A program made the translations under genes and the position numbers. The notes under the pieces were generated by a model. That model saw only the letters and a program-made list of their open reading frames with translations, was not told where the DNA came from and made no database searches. From NCBI RefSeq assembly GCF_902497895.1, contig NZ_CABVHQ010000003.1:120232-184231 (forward strand): DNA of 64,000 nucleotides, read 5' to 3'. Numbering within the stretch: the first letter of the stretch is position 1; each line of letters begins with the position of its first letter. This document shows, piece after piece, positions 34,007-45,740 of the stretch. The DNA comes from Pseudomonas fluorescens. Lineage in GTDB: Bacteria > Pseudomonadota > Gammaproteobacteria > Pseudomonadales > Pseudomonadaceae.

Positions 34007-34726
34007 ATGCAACAACTCAAATCACTGGCGCTGCTCGGATTGTTGTTCGCTACTCAAGTCTCGGCCCACGGCCTGTGGACCGAACAGCGCCGCGGCAATA
34101 TCGAAGTCATCTACGGCCATGGCGCCGAAGACAATGCCTTCAAGTCGCAGAAAATCAGCGGCGCCTGGGCTTATGACCTCGACGGCAAGATGATTCCGGT
34201 CAGCGTGCGGCGCCTGGTCGACCACGCCCGCCTGCAACCGTTGAAACCACCGGCGGTAATGGCCGTGGTGCTGGATAATGGCATGTGGTCGCAGACCGCC
34301 GATAAAAAATGGATCAACGAAGGACGCAGCAAAGTGCCGAGGGCTATTGAGTCAACCCAGACCTTCAAATACAGCCTGGCGATTTACCAGCCGGGGGCGA
34401 AATTGCCGAAGCTCGATCAGATGAAATTGCTGATTCTGCCGGAGATTGATCCGCTGACCGTCGGACCGGGCAAGTCTTTGCCGGTGCAGGTGTTACTCGA
34501 TGGCAAGCCCGCGGCTGGGGTGAAGTTGATTGGTGATTATCGCAATGCGCCCAATACCCTGAGCACCGAGACAGATGCCGAAGGTCGGGCCCAGGTGCTG
34601 GTGCGTAATGAGGGGTTGAATGTGATTGGGGCGCAGATGGAAATTCCGCTGAAGGACAATGCCGATGTGGCGACGCGGGGAGTGTTCAGTTCGCTGACGT
34701 TTCTGGGGGAGGCGCATCACGAGTAA
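34007..34726 (+). CDS. DUF4198 periplasmic protein, partner of TonB receptor
   Basis: A 239-residue exported protein. A signal peptide (SLALLGLLFATQVSAHG) cleaves after SA, leaving mature HGLWTE, a free N-terminal His typical of DUF4198 proteins and suited to metal binding. The DUF4198 region runs to about residue 200, with GPGKSLPVQVLLDGKPAAGVKLIGDYR as an Ig-like part. Such proteins accompany TonB receptors and metal transporters (NikM/NikK-like). It starts 12 bases after the receptor stop, so the two form an operon. The bound metal cannot be told from sequence. Confidence 0.85.
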   Translation: MQQLKSLALLGLLFATQVSAHGLWTEQRRGNIEVIYGHGAEDNAFKSQKISGAWAYDLDGKMIPVSVRRLVDHARLQPLKPPAVMAVVLDNGMWSQTADKKWINEGRSKVPRAIESTQTFKYSLAIYQPGAKLPKLDQMKLLILPEIDPLTVGPGKSLPVQVLLDGKPAAGVKLIGDYRNAPNTLSTETDAEGRAQVLVRNEGLNVIGAQMEIPLKDNADVATRGVFSSLTFLGEAHHE

Positions 34727-34747
34727 GGCTTGGAGTCGGTGACGCCC

Positions 34748-34848
34748 CAATCGCGAGCAAGCCCGCTCCCACATTTGATCTGTGTTTGCCACAATTTTGC
34801 GGCTATGCACGGTCCAGTGTGGGAGCGGGCTTGCTCGCGATAGCGGTT
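34748..34848. repeat. Inverted REP pair
   Basis: tcgcgagcaagcccgctccc (34751-34770) and gtgggagcgggcttgctcgc (34817-34836), between the convergent DUF4198 and hisC genes. Confidence 0.9.
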
Positions 34849-35900
34849 TAGAGGTCGCCGAGGCCGTCGATCAACGCCTGGTTCTGCTCCGACGTACCGA
34901 TGCTGATCCGCAGAAACTGGGCAATCCGCTCTTGCTTGAAGTGCCGAACGATCACGCCTTGCTCCCGCAGCTTGGCTGCCAGACCCGCCGCATCATGGTT
35001 CGGATGCCGGGCGAAAATGAAGTTCGCCGCCGACGGCAGCACTTCAAAACCCTTGGCCTCCAACTGCCCGACCAACTTCTCACGACTTTCGATGACCCAC
35101 CGGCAGGTCTTGTCGAAGTACTCTCGATCCTCGAATGCCGCAGCTGCACCTACATTCGCCAGGCGATCCAGCGGATAGGAGTTGAAGCTGTTCTTGATCC
35201 GCTCCAGCGCCTCGATCAAGTCCGGATGACCGACCGCCAGACCGACCCGCAGGCCCGCCAGGGAACGCGACTTGGACAAGGTCTGGGTCACCAGCAGATT
35301 CGGATAACGATCCACCAGGCTGATCGCCGTCTCACCGCCGAAGTCGATGTAGGCTTCGTCGACCACCACTACCGAATCCGGGCTGGCCTTGAGGATCTGC
35401 TCGACTGCGTCCAGCGCCAACAGGCAACCGGTCGGCGCATTCGGGTTGGGGAAGATGATCCCGCCGTTGGGTTTGGCATAGTCGGCCGGGTTGATCTGGA
35501 ACTGCTCGTCCAGTGCCACCGTCTCGAACGCAATGCCGTACAGGCCGCAGTACACCGGATAGAAGCTGTAGCTGATGTCCGGGAACAGTATCGGCTGAGC
35601 GTGTTGCAGCAGACCGTGGAAGACATGTGCCAACACTTCATCGGAACCGTTGCCGAGGAACACCTGATTGCTCTGCACGCCGTAGTATTTGGCAACGGCT
35701 TGTTTGAGCAGGTCGCTATTCGGATCCGGGTACAGACGCAGGTTGTCGTTCAACTCGACCTGCATCGCCGCCAAGGCTTTAGGCGACGGCCCGTAAGGGT
35801 TTTCGTTGGTGTTGAGCTTGACCAGTTTTGCCAGCTTCGGCTGCTCGCCCGGCACGTAGGGCACCAGTTCCTTGACGAAGGGACTCCAGAATTTACTCAT
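34848..35900 (-). CDS. hisC: Histidinol-phosphate aminotransferase
   Basis: A 350-residue PLP-dependent fold-type I aminotransferase for the imidazoleacetol-phosphate step of histidine synthesis. [13 protein letters not shown] (substrate phosphate site) begins near residue 27, NPNAPTG near residue 151 and the PLP lysine in [14 protein letters not shown] near residue 213. Arg in the C-terminal FLRISIGT binds the carboxylate. The start overlaps the hisD stop by four bases. By context it is the hisC1 copy (PA4447 position). Its 3' end reaches into a REP element. Confidence 0.95.
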   Translation of the reverse strand: MSKFWSPFVKELVPYVPGEQPKLAKLVKLNTNENPYGPSPKALAAMQVELNDNLRLYPDPNSDLLKQAVAKYYGVQSNQVFLGNGSDEVLAHVFHGLLQHAQPILFPDISYSFYPVYCGLYGIAFETVALDEQFQINPADYAKPNGGIIFPNPNAPTGCLLALDAVEQILKASPDSVVVVDEAYIDFGGETAISLVDRYPNLLVTQTLSKSRSLAGLRVGLAVGHPDLIEALERIKNSFNSYPLDRLANVGAAAAFEDREYFDKTCRWVIESREKLVGQLEAKGFEVLPSAANFIFARHPNHDAAGLAAKLREQGVIVRHFKQERIAQFLRISIGTSEQNQALIDGLGDL

Positions 35901-37222
35901 GCTTTTTTCCCTTCTTCAACGATGCGGTATTCGGCGCTGCGGGCGTGGGCGGTCAACGACTCGCCGCGGGCCAGCACTGAAGCCGTCTTGCCCAGTTCGG
36001 ACGCGCCCTGTTCCGAGCAGAAAATGATCGAGGAGCGCTTCTGGAAGTCGTACACACCCAGCGGCGAGGAGAACCTCGCTGTGCCAGAGGTTGGCAACAC
36101 GTGGTTGGGACCTGCGCAGTAATCGCCCAAGGCTTCGGACGTGTGGCGGCCCATGAAGATCGCGCCAGCGTGACGGATCTGCGGCAGCCAGGCTTGCGGA
36201 TCGGCGACCGACAATTCCAGGTGTTCCGGGGCGATGCGGTTGGCCACTTCGATGGCCTGCTCCATGTCGCGGACCTGAATCAGCGCACCACGAGCGTTGA
36301 TCGAGGTCTCGATGATTTCGGCGCGTTCCATGGTCGGCAGCAGTTTGGCGATGCTCGCCGCCACCTTGTCGAGGAACCCGGCATCCGGGCTGACCAGGAT
36401 CGCCTGGGCATCTTCGTCGTGCTCGGCCTGGGAGAACAGGTCCATGGCGATCCAGTCCGGATCGGTATGACCGTCGCAAACCACCAGAATCTCGGATGGG
36501 CCAGCGATCATGTCGATACCGACCTGGCCGAATACATGACGCTTGGCGGTGGCCACATAGATGTTGCCCGGACCGACGACTTTGTCGACCTTCGGCACGC
36601 TTTCGGTGCCGTACGCCAACGCGGCAACCGCCTGGGCGCCACCGATGGTGAACACCCGGTCGACACCGGAGATGCAGGCCGCGGCCAGCACCAGCTCATT
36701 GATTTCACCGCGCGGGGTCGGAACGACCATGACCACTTCGGTCACACCCGCGACCTTGGCCGGAATGGCGTTCATCAACACCGAAGACGGATAGGACGCC
36801 TTGCCACCCGGTACGTACAGACCGGCGCGATCAATTGGCGTGACCTTCTGGCCCAACACCGTACCGTCGGCTTCGGTGTAGCTCCAGGATTCCTGTTTCT
36901 GTTTTTCGTGGTAGCTGCGCACCCGCGATGCGGCCTTTTCCAGGGCTTCGCGCTGGGGCGCGGTAATTCGGGTCAGGGCCAGTTCCAGGCGCTCGCGGGG
37001 CAGGATCAGGTCCGCCATCGACGCCACTTGCAGGCCATCGAAACGCTGGGTGAATTCCACCAGCGCGGCATCCCCACGCTCGCGCACGGCCTTGATGATG
37101 TCCAGCACCCGTTGATTGACCGAATCGTCAGACACACTTTCCCAGCTCAACAGTTGATCCAGATGATGTGCGAAGTCCGGGTCAGCAGCGTTGAGTCGGC
37201 GAATTGCAGTGGGAGCGGTCAT
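35897..37222 (-). CDS. hisD: Histidinol dehydrogenase
   Basis: A 441-residue zinc enzyme performing the last two NAD-dependent oxidations of histidine synthesis. [22 protein letters not shown] at about 140-161, [12 protein letters not shown] and [12 protein letters not shown] are family signatures; the metal ligands fall in AEHDEDA and in the C-terminal [13 protein letters not shown]. Length is typical. It overlaps hisC by four bases and follows hisG by 168 bases on the same strand, so the three form a his sub-operon downstream of murA. Confidence 0.96.
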   Translation of the reverse strand: MTAPTAIRRLNAADPDFAHHLDQLLSWESVSDDSVNQRVLDIIKAVRERGDAALVEFTQRFDGLQVASMADLILPRERLELALTRITAPQREALEKAASRVRSYHEKQKQESWSYTEADGTVLGQKVTPIDRAGLYVPGGKASYPSSVLMNAIPAKVAGVTEVVMVVPTPRGEINELVLAAACISGVDRVFTIGGAQAVAALAYGTESVPKVDKVVGPGNIYVATAKRHVFGQVGIDMIAGPSEILVVCDGHTDPDWIAMDLFSQAEHDEDAQAILVSPDAGFLDKVAASIAKLLPTMERAEIIETSINARGALIQVRDMEQAIEVANRIAPEHLELSVADPQAWLPQIRHAGAIFMGRHTSEALGDYCAGPNHVLPTSGTARFSSPLGVYDFQKRSSIIFCSEQGASELGKTASVLARGESLTAHARSAEYRIVEEGKKA

Positions 37223-37390
37223 GGCGAAGGCCTCGATAATTGGCGAATGCTCAAATGGGCAAAGCTTACAAATGCAAACTGTGTTTGCAAAAGCTCAGGC
37301 GCCGCAAGACTACCAAGCCATCCGCGTGGGCACCTGAGAATTCTGGCTATGACACGGATAGATGGGCGCGACCTGGGTCGCGCGGGTGGC

Positions 37391-38026
37391 TCAGCCGCGG
37401 TGTCGCGACTCTACCGCTTTACGCAGGGTATCGATCAGCGCCTGGATACGGGCGTGTTGCATTTTCATGGAGGCCTTGTTGACGATCAGCCGGGAGCTGA
37501 TATCGGCAATGAAGTCCTGGGGTTCCAGGCCATTGGCGCGCAGGGTGTTGCCGGTATCGACCACGTCGATGATCTTGTCCGCCAGACCGATCAGCGGCGC
37601 CAACTCCATCGAACCGTAGAGCTTGATGATGTCGACCTGACGGCCTTGTTCTGCGTAGTAGCGCTTGGCAACGTTGACGAACTTGGTCGCCACCCGCAGG
37701 CGGCCCTTGGGCTCGACGTCACCGACACGGCCGGCGGTCATCAGCTTGCACAGGGCAATTCGCAGGTCCAGGGGCTCGTACAGGCCCTGGCCACCGTATT
37801 CCATCAACACATCTTTACCGGCCACACCCAGGTCGGCGGCGCCATGCTCGACATAAGTCGGCACATCAGTGGCACGCACGATCAGCAAGCGCACATCGGC
37901 CTGGGTCGTGGGGATGATCAGCTTGCGGCTCTTGTCCGGATTCTCGGTCGGCACAATGCCCGCTTCAGCCAGAAGCGGCAGGGTGTCGTCGAGGATGCGG
38001 CCCTTGGACAGTGCGATGGTCAACAT
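37391..38026 (-). CDS. hisG: ATP phosphoribosyltransferase, short form
   Basis: A 211-residue HisG, the first enzyme of histidine synthesis, joining ATP and [28 protein letters not shown] opens the protein; the PRPP loop is [18 protein letters not shown] ([15 protein letters not shown]) near residue 165. At this length it lacks the C-terminal histidine-sensing domain, so it must pair with HisZ, which is not in the window (usually near purA and hflC). It lies between murA and hisD on the same strand. Confidence 0.95.
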   Translation of the reverse strand: MLTIALSKGRILDDTLPLLAEAGIVPTENPDKSRKLIIPTTQADVRLLIVRATDVPTYVEHGAADLGVAGKDVLMEYGGQGLYEPLDLRIALCKLMTAGRVGDVEPKGRLRVATKFVNVAKRYYAEQGRQVDIIKLYGSMELAPLIGLADKIIDVVDTGNTLRANGLEPQDFIADISSRLIVNKASMKMQHARIQALIDTLRKAVESRHRG

Positions 38027-38156
38027 GGGAAACGTAAGTCCTTATCAGGATACTCATGCCCGGACGCAAACGGCGCCGGACACACATCGAGCCTGAAAAA
38101 GCTCAGGCCAGATAAAACCAGCTGTCGGGCACATCCCTGTGCCCTTGACGCAGAAA

Positions 38157-39696
<1,540 letters not shown>

Positions 39697-39742
39697 GCTC
39701 AACCTCAATCGGCGCCCTGTGCGCGCGGGTCGGACATCATAC

Positions 39743-39792
39743 AAAAAAGCCCCGCGCCTGCGAACCCCGCTAAGCAGGACTCTGACGGGGGG
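39743..39792 (-). terminator. Possible terminator between mlaB and ibaG
   Basis: On the minus strand a GC-rich region with gccccccg and cggggc parts ends in six U (39748-39743). Pairing is long-range and imperfect, so attenuation rather than full termination is possible. Confidence 0.3.
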
Positions 39793-39810
39793 CCTCTCTA
39801 TAGATGATAG

Positions 39811-40116
39811 TTAGGGATGCGCCAACAGCTCGGTCAAACCGCTGACCTGAGCAATTTCACGCATATCGTCGGGTAACGCCCGGATGCTCAACGCCTTGCC
39901 GGCCGCTTGCGCATCCCGCATAAAGGCCAGCAACAGCGACAGACCGACGCTGCTGGACTTCTCCACCGCCGAGCAATCGACAACCAGAGAGGCTGCCGTG
40001 CTGGCGTTGATCAAGGCCTGGCCTTCCGTGCGCAGACCGGGACCGCTGCGGTAATCCAGTACGCCACTGAGCAACAACTCGCCAGCTGGGCTCATACGGA
40101 CAGCCGACTCAGTCAT
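39811..40116 (-). CDS. mlaB: STAS-domain protein MlaB
   Basis: A 101-residue single STAS-domain protein. It binds the MlaF ATPase and stabilises the MlaFEDB complex, which moves phospholipids between inner and outer membranes. AASLVVDCSAVEKSSSVGLSLLLAFMRDAQ carries the conserved STAS loop, with the key Ser near SSVGL. It overlaps mlaC by four bases. Length fits. Confidence 0.9.
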   Translation of the reverse strand: MTESAVRMSPAGELLLSGVLDYRSGPGLRTEGQALINASTAASLVVDCSAVEKSSSVGLSLLLAFMRDAQAAGKALSIRALPDDMREIAQVSGLTELLAHP

Positions 40117-40766
40117 TGCACAGTCTTCTCGGTGGATTCTGCAGTTTTTTCCTTGGCTTTGGCGACTTCACCGGCCCAACCATCGATGGTCTTGTCCAGG
40201 TCATTGCCATTGCGCTGCATGGCGTCAGTGAACTGATCACGGAACAGCTTGCCAATATTGATGCCGTTGATGATCACATTGCGGACTTTCCATTCACCGT
40301 TGATTTTGGTCAGGGTGTAGGAAACCGGGTAGATCGAGCCGTTGTTGCCCTTGACCTGCATATCGACAGTGGTGCGGTCCTTGCCTTCCTCCTTGGCAGG
40401 AGAAACGGTAATGCCCTGGTTGTTGTATTCGAGCAGGGCGTTGCCATAAAACTGCATCAGGCTGCGCTTGAAGTTGTCCTGAAAGCGCGCCAACTGTTCA
40501 GGGGTAGCTTTACGCGAATACTTCACCGTCATGATGCTGCGGGAAATGCCATCGGCATCGACCACCGGGCCAACGATACCGTTCAGGGCATCGTAGAATG
40601 CACTTGGGCTTTGTTTGTACTTCTCTTTATTGGCTGCCAGATCGGCCAGCAACCGGGTAGTGGTGTCCTGTACCAGATCGTGCGCGGAAGGCGCAGCCAC
40701 GGCGTTAGCCATCAATGGCAAGGCCGCGAGCAATATCAACAGGCCACGTCGCAAGGTAGAGATCAT
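40113..40766 (-). CDS. mlaC: Periplasmic phospholipid-binding protein MlaC
   Basis: A 217-residue MlaC/Ttg2D family protein that ferries phospholipids across the periplasm between the outer-membrane MlaA-porin complex and inner-membrane MlaD. A signal peptide (GLLILLAALPLMANAVAA) ends near residue 25. DLVQDTTTRLLADLAANKEKY and IVGPVVDADGISRSIM are family segments, and YPVSYTLTKINGEWKVRNVIINGIN the core beta-sheet. The C-terminal tail is Lys/Thr/Glu-rich. It overlaps mlaB by four bases and follows mlaD by twelve. Confidence 0.93.
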   Translation of the reverse strand: MISTLRRGLLILLAALPLMANAVAAPSAHDLVQDTTTRLLADLAANKEKYKQSPSAFYDALNGIVGPVVDADGISRSIMTVKYSRKATPEQLARFQDNFKRSLMQFYGNALLEYNNQGITVSPAKEEGKDRTTVDMQVKGNNGSIYPVSYTLTKINGEWKVRNVIINGINIGKLFRDQFTDAMQRNGNDLDKTIDGWAGEVAKAKEKTAESTEKTVQ

Positions 40767-40778
40767 TGAAAAAACTCC

Positions 40779-41246
40779 TTATTTGGCGTCTTTACTAACG
40801 GTATTGAGCAGGAATTTACCGATCAGGTCTTCGAGCACCAACGATGACTGGGTGTCATGGATAGTGGAACCATCCTTGAGCAGGGTCTCCTCCCCGCCCA
40901 CGCTGAGGCCGATGTATTTCTCGCCCAACAGGCCAGAGGTCAGGATCGATGCAGTGGAATCAGTCGGCAGATTATCTACCCGCTTTTCCAGCTGCAGCGT
41001 GACCCGACCGGTGAAACTGTCGCGATCCAGATCGATAGCCGTGACCTTACCGATGGTCACACCGGCCATGGTCACTTTGGATCTGACCGTCAAACCGGCG
41101 ATATTGTCGAAATATGCATAAAGTTTATAGCTTTCGCTGCTCGAGGTTGGGGACAGACCACTGACCCGCAACGCAAGTAACAGCAAAGCCAGGATGCCAG
41201 CCAGCAAGAAAAGGCCGACACCGATTTCCAGGGTGCGGTTTTGCAT
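40779..41246 (-). CDS. mlaD: MCE-domain protein MlaD
   Basis: A 155-residue protein with one transmembrane helix (IGVGLFLLAGILALLLLALRV) and one MCE domain (about 38-120: YKLYAYFDNIAGLTVRSKVTMAGVTIGKV). It forms the hexameric periplasmic ring of the Mla transporter, contacting MlaC. Its start shares one base with the mlaE stop region, so the two are coupled. The Pseudomonas operon is also known as ttg2 from toluene tolerance work. Confidence 0.95.
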   Translation of the reverse strand: MQNRTLEIGVGLFLLAGILALLLLALRVSGLSPTSSSESYKLYAYFDNIAGLTVRSKVTMAGVTIGKVTAIDLDRDSFTGRVTLQLEKRVDNLPTDSTASILTSGLLGEKYIGLSVGGEETLLKDGSTIHDTQSSLVLEDLIGKFLLNTVSKDAK

Positions 41247-42043
41247 CAGAAATCTCCAAACATCAAGGCGGTCAAAATAAAGTCCAGGCCGAGAATGGCC
41301 AATGAGGCATACACCACGGTCTTGGTGGTGGCACGACTGATCCCCTCGGATGTGGGCTCGCAGTCATAGCCTTGGAATACGGCAATCCAGGTCACTACAA
41401 AGGCAAAAACGATGCTCTTGATCACACCATTGAGCACATCGTCGCTGAAGTTCACGCTATTTTGCATGTTCGACCAGTAGGAACCTTCATACACGCCAAG
41501 CCAGTCGACAGCCACCCAGGAGCCGCCCCAGATCCCTACCACGCTGAAAATGATCGCCAGCAGTGGCAGGGAAATGAAACCGGCCCAGAGGCGCGGGGCA
41601 ATGATGTATTTGAGCGGGTCCACACCAATCATTTCCAGACTGGAAAGTTGCTCGGTGGATTTCATGTTGCCGATTTCGGCGGTCAGGGCCGAACCGGCAC
41701 GCCCGGCGAACAACAAGGCCGTGACCACCGGCCCCAGCTCGCGCAGCAAGGTCAGCGCAACCATCTGCCCGACCGCCTGCTCCGAACCGTAGCCGGACAG
41801 GATATTGAAGCCTTGCAGCGCCAGAACCATGCCAATGAAGATCCCGGAGACCACAATGATCACCAGGGACATCACGCCGACCGAATGCAGTTGTTTGACC
41901 AGCAGGCCAAACCCGCCGCCGACCGAACCGCGGCCGAGCAATGCATGAAACAGAAACAGCGTCGAACGTCCGAGCACTTCGACTATATCGATGGCCGAGC
42001 GACCGAAGAGGCGAATCCTCTCAATCAGTGATTTCTTGCGCAT
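41246..42043 (-). CDS. mlaE: Mla transporter permease MlaE
   Basis: A 265-residue permease of the MlaE family. An N-terminal amphipathic helix ([23 protein letters not shown]) is followed by about five hydrophobic helices; [25 protein letters not shown] is the coupling-helix region unique to the family. It is the membrane core of MlaFEDB. The gene shares one base with mlaF and with mlaD, so the transporter subunits are made in step. Confidence 0.95.
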   Translation of the reverse strand: MRKKSLIERIRLFGRSAIDIVEVLGRSTLFLFHALLGRGSVGGGFGLLVKQLHSVGVMSLVIIVVSGIFIGMVLALQGFNILSGYGSEQAVGQMVALTLLRELGPVVTALLFAGRAGSALTAEIGNMKSTEQLSSLEMIGVDPLKYIIAPRLWAGFISLPLLAIIFSVVGIWGGSWVAVDWLGVYEGSYWSNMQNSVNFSDDVLNGVIKSIVFAFVVTWIAVFQGYDCEPTSEGISRATTKTVVYASLAILGLDFILTALMFGDF

Positions 42044-42852
42044 CAGCGCTTCCCCAGAAGATCTGCGCGGTAGTCCGACGCCGGAAAGTGAAACGGTACC
42101 GGGCCATCCGGTTCGCCGGTCATGAATTGACGAATGCGTGGGTTATCGGAGTTCATCAACTCTTCGGGAGTCCCCTGCCCCAGTACCTGCTCATCGCCGA
42201 CCACATACAGGTAGTCGGCAATGCTCGCGGTCTCGGCCAGATCGTGGGAAACCACGATACTGGTGATTCCCAAGGCATCGTTGAGCAGACGGATCAGGCG
42301 CACCAGCACGCCCATGGCGATAGGGTCCTGACCGACAAAAGGCTCGTCGTACATAAGGATCTGCGGATCGAGGGCAATGGCTCGCGCCAGGGCAACACGA
42401 CGCTTCATGCCGCCCGACAATTCGTCCGGCATCAGATCGATGGCGCCACGCAGCCCCACCGCCTGCAGTTTCAGCAAGACGATGTCGCGGATCATTTCAT
42501 CCGGCAACTGGGTGTGAACGCGCAACGGAAAGGCCACGTTCTCGAAAACATCCAGATCCGTGAACAGTGCACCGCTCTGAAACAACACGCCCATTTGCTT
42601 GCGTGCGTCGAACAGATCGCTGCGCGAAAGCTTCGGCAGGTTCTGGCCGTTGACCCAGACTTCGCCGCTACTGGGCCGCAACTGCGCGCCCATAAGGCGT
42701 AGCAGTGTGGTTTTGCCGCAGCCGGAAGGTCCCATGATGCCGGTGACCTTGCCCCGCGGAATGCGAATATCGACGTTATTGAAAATGCTGCGCGTACCGC
42801 GCTTGAAGGACAGTCCCTTCAGCTCGACCGCGTAGGCGTTATCGGCACTCAT
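42043..42852 (-). CDS. mlaF: Mla transporter ATPase MlaF
   Basis: A 269-residue ABC ATPase. Walker A is GPSGCGKTT near residue 40, the signature is [14 protein letters not shown] near residue 143 and Walker [14 protein letters not shown] near residue 165. The C-terminal tail reaching over the partner protomer ([15 protein letters not shown]) is typical of MlaF. It is the first gene of mlaFEDCB, divergent from kdsD across 276 bp. Confidence 0.95.
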   Translation of the reverse strand: MSADNAYAVELKGLSFKRGTRSIFNNVDIRIPRGKVTGIMGPSGCGKTTLLRLMGAQLRPSSGEVWVNGQNLPKLSRSDLFDARKQMGVLFQSGALFTDLDVFENVAFPLRVHTQLPDEMIRDIVLLKLQAVGLRGAIDLMPDELSGGMKRRVALARAIALDPQILMYDEPFVGQDPIAMGVLVRLIRLLNDALGITSIVVSHDLAETASIADYLYVVGDEQVLGQGTPEELMNSDNPRIRQFMTGEPDGPVPFHFPASDYRADLLGKR

Positions 42853-43088
42853 CTAAACTCCTTGCGATGCAGCCTCTCACTTGGACGCCTGGCTCCCTGC
42901 CAAAAGCACATAGATCCTGGGCAGGCCGAACTGGCGGCGAACTATATCACTGCTGACGCAGAGCGCCCAAGGCCGATGCCAAGCCTGTTCAGCAACCAGA
43001 CAGGCAAAAAGCGGCCTGATGGAGCGGTTGGGCAGAACCTCTTACATAAAGCCTGACGAACTTGCGTGAGGGAATCGATCATTACCGT

Positions 43089-43094
43089 TATAAT
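43089..43094 (+). promoter_or_regulatory. Putative -10 of the kdsD-lpt operon
   Basis: A consensus TATAAT lies 35 bases before the kdsD ATG in the divergent mlaF/kdsD gap. A matching -35 at normal spacing was not found. Confidence 0.35.
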
Positions 43095-43128
43095 CGCCGC
43101 CTTTTCATCAGGGTATTCGACTTCTGTC

Positions 43129-44103
43129 ATGAGCCAATCCAGCGACCTGATTCAATCAGCACAACGCACCATCCGCCTCGAACTTGAAGCCGTACAAGGC
43201 TTGCTGGTCCATATCGACGCAGATTTCGTACGCGCTTGCGAGATGATTCTGGCCAGCAAAGGCCGCGTAGTCGTGGTCGGCATGGGCAAATCCGGGCACA
43301 TCGGCAGCAAAATAGCCGCCACCCTGGCCAGCACCGGCACCACCGCATTTTTCGTCCATCCGGCTGAAGCCAGCCACGGCGACATGGGCATGATTACCCG
43401 GGATGACATTATCCTCGCGCTGTCCAACTCTGGCTCCACCAATGAAATCATCACGCTGTTGCCCTTGATCAAACGCCTGGGCATCCAGCTGATCAGCCTG
43501 ACCGGCAATCCCGAGTCAGTGCTGGCCAAGGCTGCCGAGGTCAATCTCAATGTCAATGTCGAGCACGAAGCCTGCCCGCTGAACCTGGCGCCGACCTCTT
43601 CGACCACCGCCGCGCTGGTCATGGGCGACGCACTGGCCGTCGCCCTGCTTGAAGCACGGGGCTTCACCGCCGAAGATTTCGCCTTTTCCCATCCGGGCGG
43701 CGCCTTGGGTCGTCGCTTGCTGCTGAAAGTGGAAAACGTCATGCACGCCGGTACGGAGTTGCCGCACGTGCAGCGCGGGACCTTGCTCAAAGACGCGTTG
43801 ATGGAAATGACTCGCAAAGGTCTGGGCATGACCGTGGTGCTCGAGGCCGACGGACGTCTGGCCGGGATATTCACTGATGGCGACTTGCGGCGCACACTGG
43901 ATCGCGCCATCGATATCCACAGCGCCATCATTGATGAAGTGATGACTGCTCATGGCAAGACCGCACGGGCCGAGATGCTCGCCGCCGAAGCCCTGAAAAT
44001 CATGGAAGACAACAAAATCAACGCCCTGGTGGTGGTCGACAGCGAAGACCGGCCGGTTGGCGCCTTGAACATGCACGACTTGCTGCGTGCCGGAGTAATA
44101 TAA
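43129..44103 (+). CDS. kdsD: Arabinose-5-phosphate isomerase
   Basis: A 324-residue isomerase making arabinose 5-phosphate from ribulose 5-phosphate, the entry to Kdo for LPS. A SIS domain (VVGMGKSGHIGSKIAATLASTGT near residue 48, SNSGSTNEI near residue 105) is followed by two CBS domains (about 205-324, VMHAGTELPHV through GALNMHDLLRAGV). ATG 43129 is the family start; the track-length frame opens 21 codons earlier without support. The stop overlaps the kdsC ATG. Confidence 0.95.
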   Translation: MSQSSDLIQSAQRTIRLELEAVQGLLVHIDADFVRACEMILASKGRVVVVGMGKSGHIGSKIAATLASTGTTAFFVHPAEASHGDMGMITRDDIILALSNSGSTNEIITLLPLIKRLGIQLISLTGNPESVLAKAAEVNLNVNVEHEACPLNLAPTSSTTAALVMGDALAVALLEARGFTAEDFAFSHPGGALGRRLLLKVENVMHAGTELPHVQRGTLLKDALMEMTRKGLGMTVVLEADGRLAGIFTDGDLRRTLDRAIDIHSAIIDEVMTAHGKTARAEMLAAEALKIMEDNKINALVVVDSEDRPVGALNMHDLLRAGVI

Positions 44104-44627
44104 TGAGCACCGATCTGTTGCAGCGCGGCAAACACATCAAATTGGCGATTTTCGACGTCGACGGGGTGCTGACCGATGGCCGCCTGTATTTTCTCGAAGA
44201 CGGCAGCGAATTCAAGACGTTCAACACCCTCGACGGCCAGGGCATCAAAATGCTGATGGCTACGGGCGTGCAGACCGCTATTATCAGCGGCCGCAAAACC
44301 CCGGTGGTTGAGCGTCGGGCGAAAAATCTCGGAATCCCTCATCTTTATCAGGGGCGCGAAGACAAACTGGTGGTACTCGACGAGCTTCTGGCGCAACTCA
44401 ACCTGAGCTATGAACAAGTCGCCTACCTCGGCGACGACCTGCCTGACCTGCCAGTGATTCGTCGCGTGGGCCTGGGCATGGCAGTCGCCAGCGCCGCCAG
44501 CTTCGTTCGCGAACATGCACACGGCATTACCCAGGCCCGTGGCGGCGAAGGGGCTGCACGCGAATTCTGCGAGCTGATCCTGCGTGCCCAAGGCAACCTT
44601 GAAGCAGCCAACGCCGCTTACCTGTAG
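44103..44627 (+). CDS. kdsC: 3-deoxy-D-manno-octulosonate 8-phosphate phosphatase
   Basis: A 174-residue HAD phosphatase without a cap domain, acting as a tetramer on Kdo 8-phosphate. The nucleophile loop is IFDVDGVLTDG near residue 16; Ser/Lys in TAIISGRKTPVV and the acidic YLGDDLPDLPVIRRVG motif complete the site. It is coupled to kdsD by TAATG overlap and followed by lptC after eight bases, so Kdo synthesis and LPS export are produced together. Confidence 0.96.
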   Translation: MSTDLLQRGKHIKLAIFDVDGVLTDGRLYFLEDGSEFKTFNTLDGQGIKMLMATGVQTAIISGRKTPVVERRAKNLGIPHLYQGREDKLVVLDELLAQLNLSYEQVAYLGDDLPDLPVIRRVGLGMAVASAASFVREHAHGITQARGGEGAAREFCELILRAQGNLEAANAAYL

Positions 44628-44635
44628 AGCCATCT

Positions 44636-45208
44636 ATGCTGAGCAAGAAAGTTCGTAACATTGTGATGTTCACAGCCATTGCCGCGCTGTTTGCGGCCGT
44701 CGGCTACTGGAACATCAGCCCGGAACGCTTTATGGAACGGCCGACGGTGGCTGTCGACGAAAGCGTCATCGACAACTATGCAATCAACGCCCACAGCGTT
44801 CAGTTTCTGCCCGATGGCAAGCTGCAGTACGAAATGACTGCAGACAAGGTCGAACACCTGAAAGCAACCGATGTGACATTGCTGACAAAACCCGACCTTA
44901 ACCTGTATCGCGGCACGACTTATCCCTGGCACGTCCAGAGTGAGCGTGGCGAGGTCAATTCTGGCGGCACTGAAGTCGAACTGATTGATTCGGTACGTAT
45001 CGCACGTACCGACGATAAAAAGCGCACGACGATCATTACCAGCAGTCGCATGACTGTATTCCCCGAGAAGCAATATGCGCAGACCGAGCAAGCCGTTAGA
45101 ATCGATGGCGCTGGTGGCGTGTCGACTGGTAATGGAATGAAAGCGTACTTGAAAGAAAGCAGGATACACCTGCTCTCTAACGTAAGAGGACAGTATGAGT
45201 CTCGTTAA
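44636..45208 (+). CDS. lptC: LPS export protein LptC
   Basis: A 190-residue bitopic inner-membrane protein of the Lpt bridge. One N-terminal helix (IVMFTAIAALFAAVGYW) is followed by a periplasmic beta-jellyroll (about 45-185, YAINAHSVQFLPDGKLQYEMTADKVEHL). It takes LPS from LptB2FG and passes it to LptA, encoded next. The end overlaps lptA by 14 bases. Confidence 0.94.
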   Translation: MLSKKVRNIVMFTAIAALFAAVGYWNISPERFMERPTVAVDESVIDNYAINAHSVQFLPDGKLQYEMTADKVEHLKATDVTLLTKPDLNLYRGTTYPWHVQSERGEVNSGGTEVELIDSVRIARTDDKKRTTIITSSRMTVFPEKQYAQTEQAVRIDGAGGVSTGNGMKAYLKESRIHLLSNVRGQYESR

Positions 45209-45740
45209 AACCCTCCCTATTTTGCTCAGCCTGAGCGCAGCACTGGGAAGCGCGAGCGCCTGGGCTCTGCCGACTGATAGAGATCAACCAATTCGCATTC
45301 AGGCCGACGACGCCCAACTGGATGACAAGCAAGGCATTGCCACTTACAAGGGCGATGTCATCATCACCCAGGGTTCGATGAAGATCACCGGCAACACCGT
45401 GACCATCACCCGCGCCCCTTCGGGTGAAGTCGACGTGGTGACCTCCGTCGGCAACCTGGCTTACTTCGAACAGCTGCAGAAGGCCGGTGATCCAGAGCCG
45501 GTCAAGGCCTATGCCGTGACCATCCAGTACCACGCATCGAAAGATCGCATCGTGCTGATCGACAAAGCCAAAGTGATCAACGAAGGCAATACCACCGAAG
45601 GCGAGAAAATCGTCTATGACACCGTGAAGCAGGTCGCCAATGCCGGCCGCGCCACCGGCGCCTCGGTGACCGCGCCGCGTCCGCGGGTCGACATGGTGAT
45701 CCAGCCGAAGAAGAAAACCGACGAGCAAAAGGCCCCGTAA
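45195..45740 (+). CDS. lptA: LPS export protein LptA
   Basis: A 181-residue periplasmic LPS carrier that forms the bridge to the outer membrane. The signal peptide ([17 protein letters not shown]) ends near residue 25. The OstA-like beta-jellyroll has [29 protein letters not shown] near residue 33. The C-terminus ([20 protein letters not shown]) is basic and unstructured. One base is shared with lptB. Confidence 0.95.
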   Translation: MSLVKTLPILLSLSAALGSASAWALPTDRDQPIRIQADDAQLDDKQGIATYKGDVIITQGSMKITGNTVTITRAPSGEVDVVTSVGNLAYFEQLQKAGDPEPVKAYAVTIQYHASKDRIVLIDKAKVINEGNTTEGEKIVYDTVKQVANAGRATGASVTAPRPRVDMVIQPKKKTDEQKAP

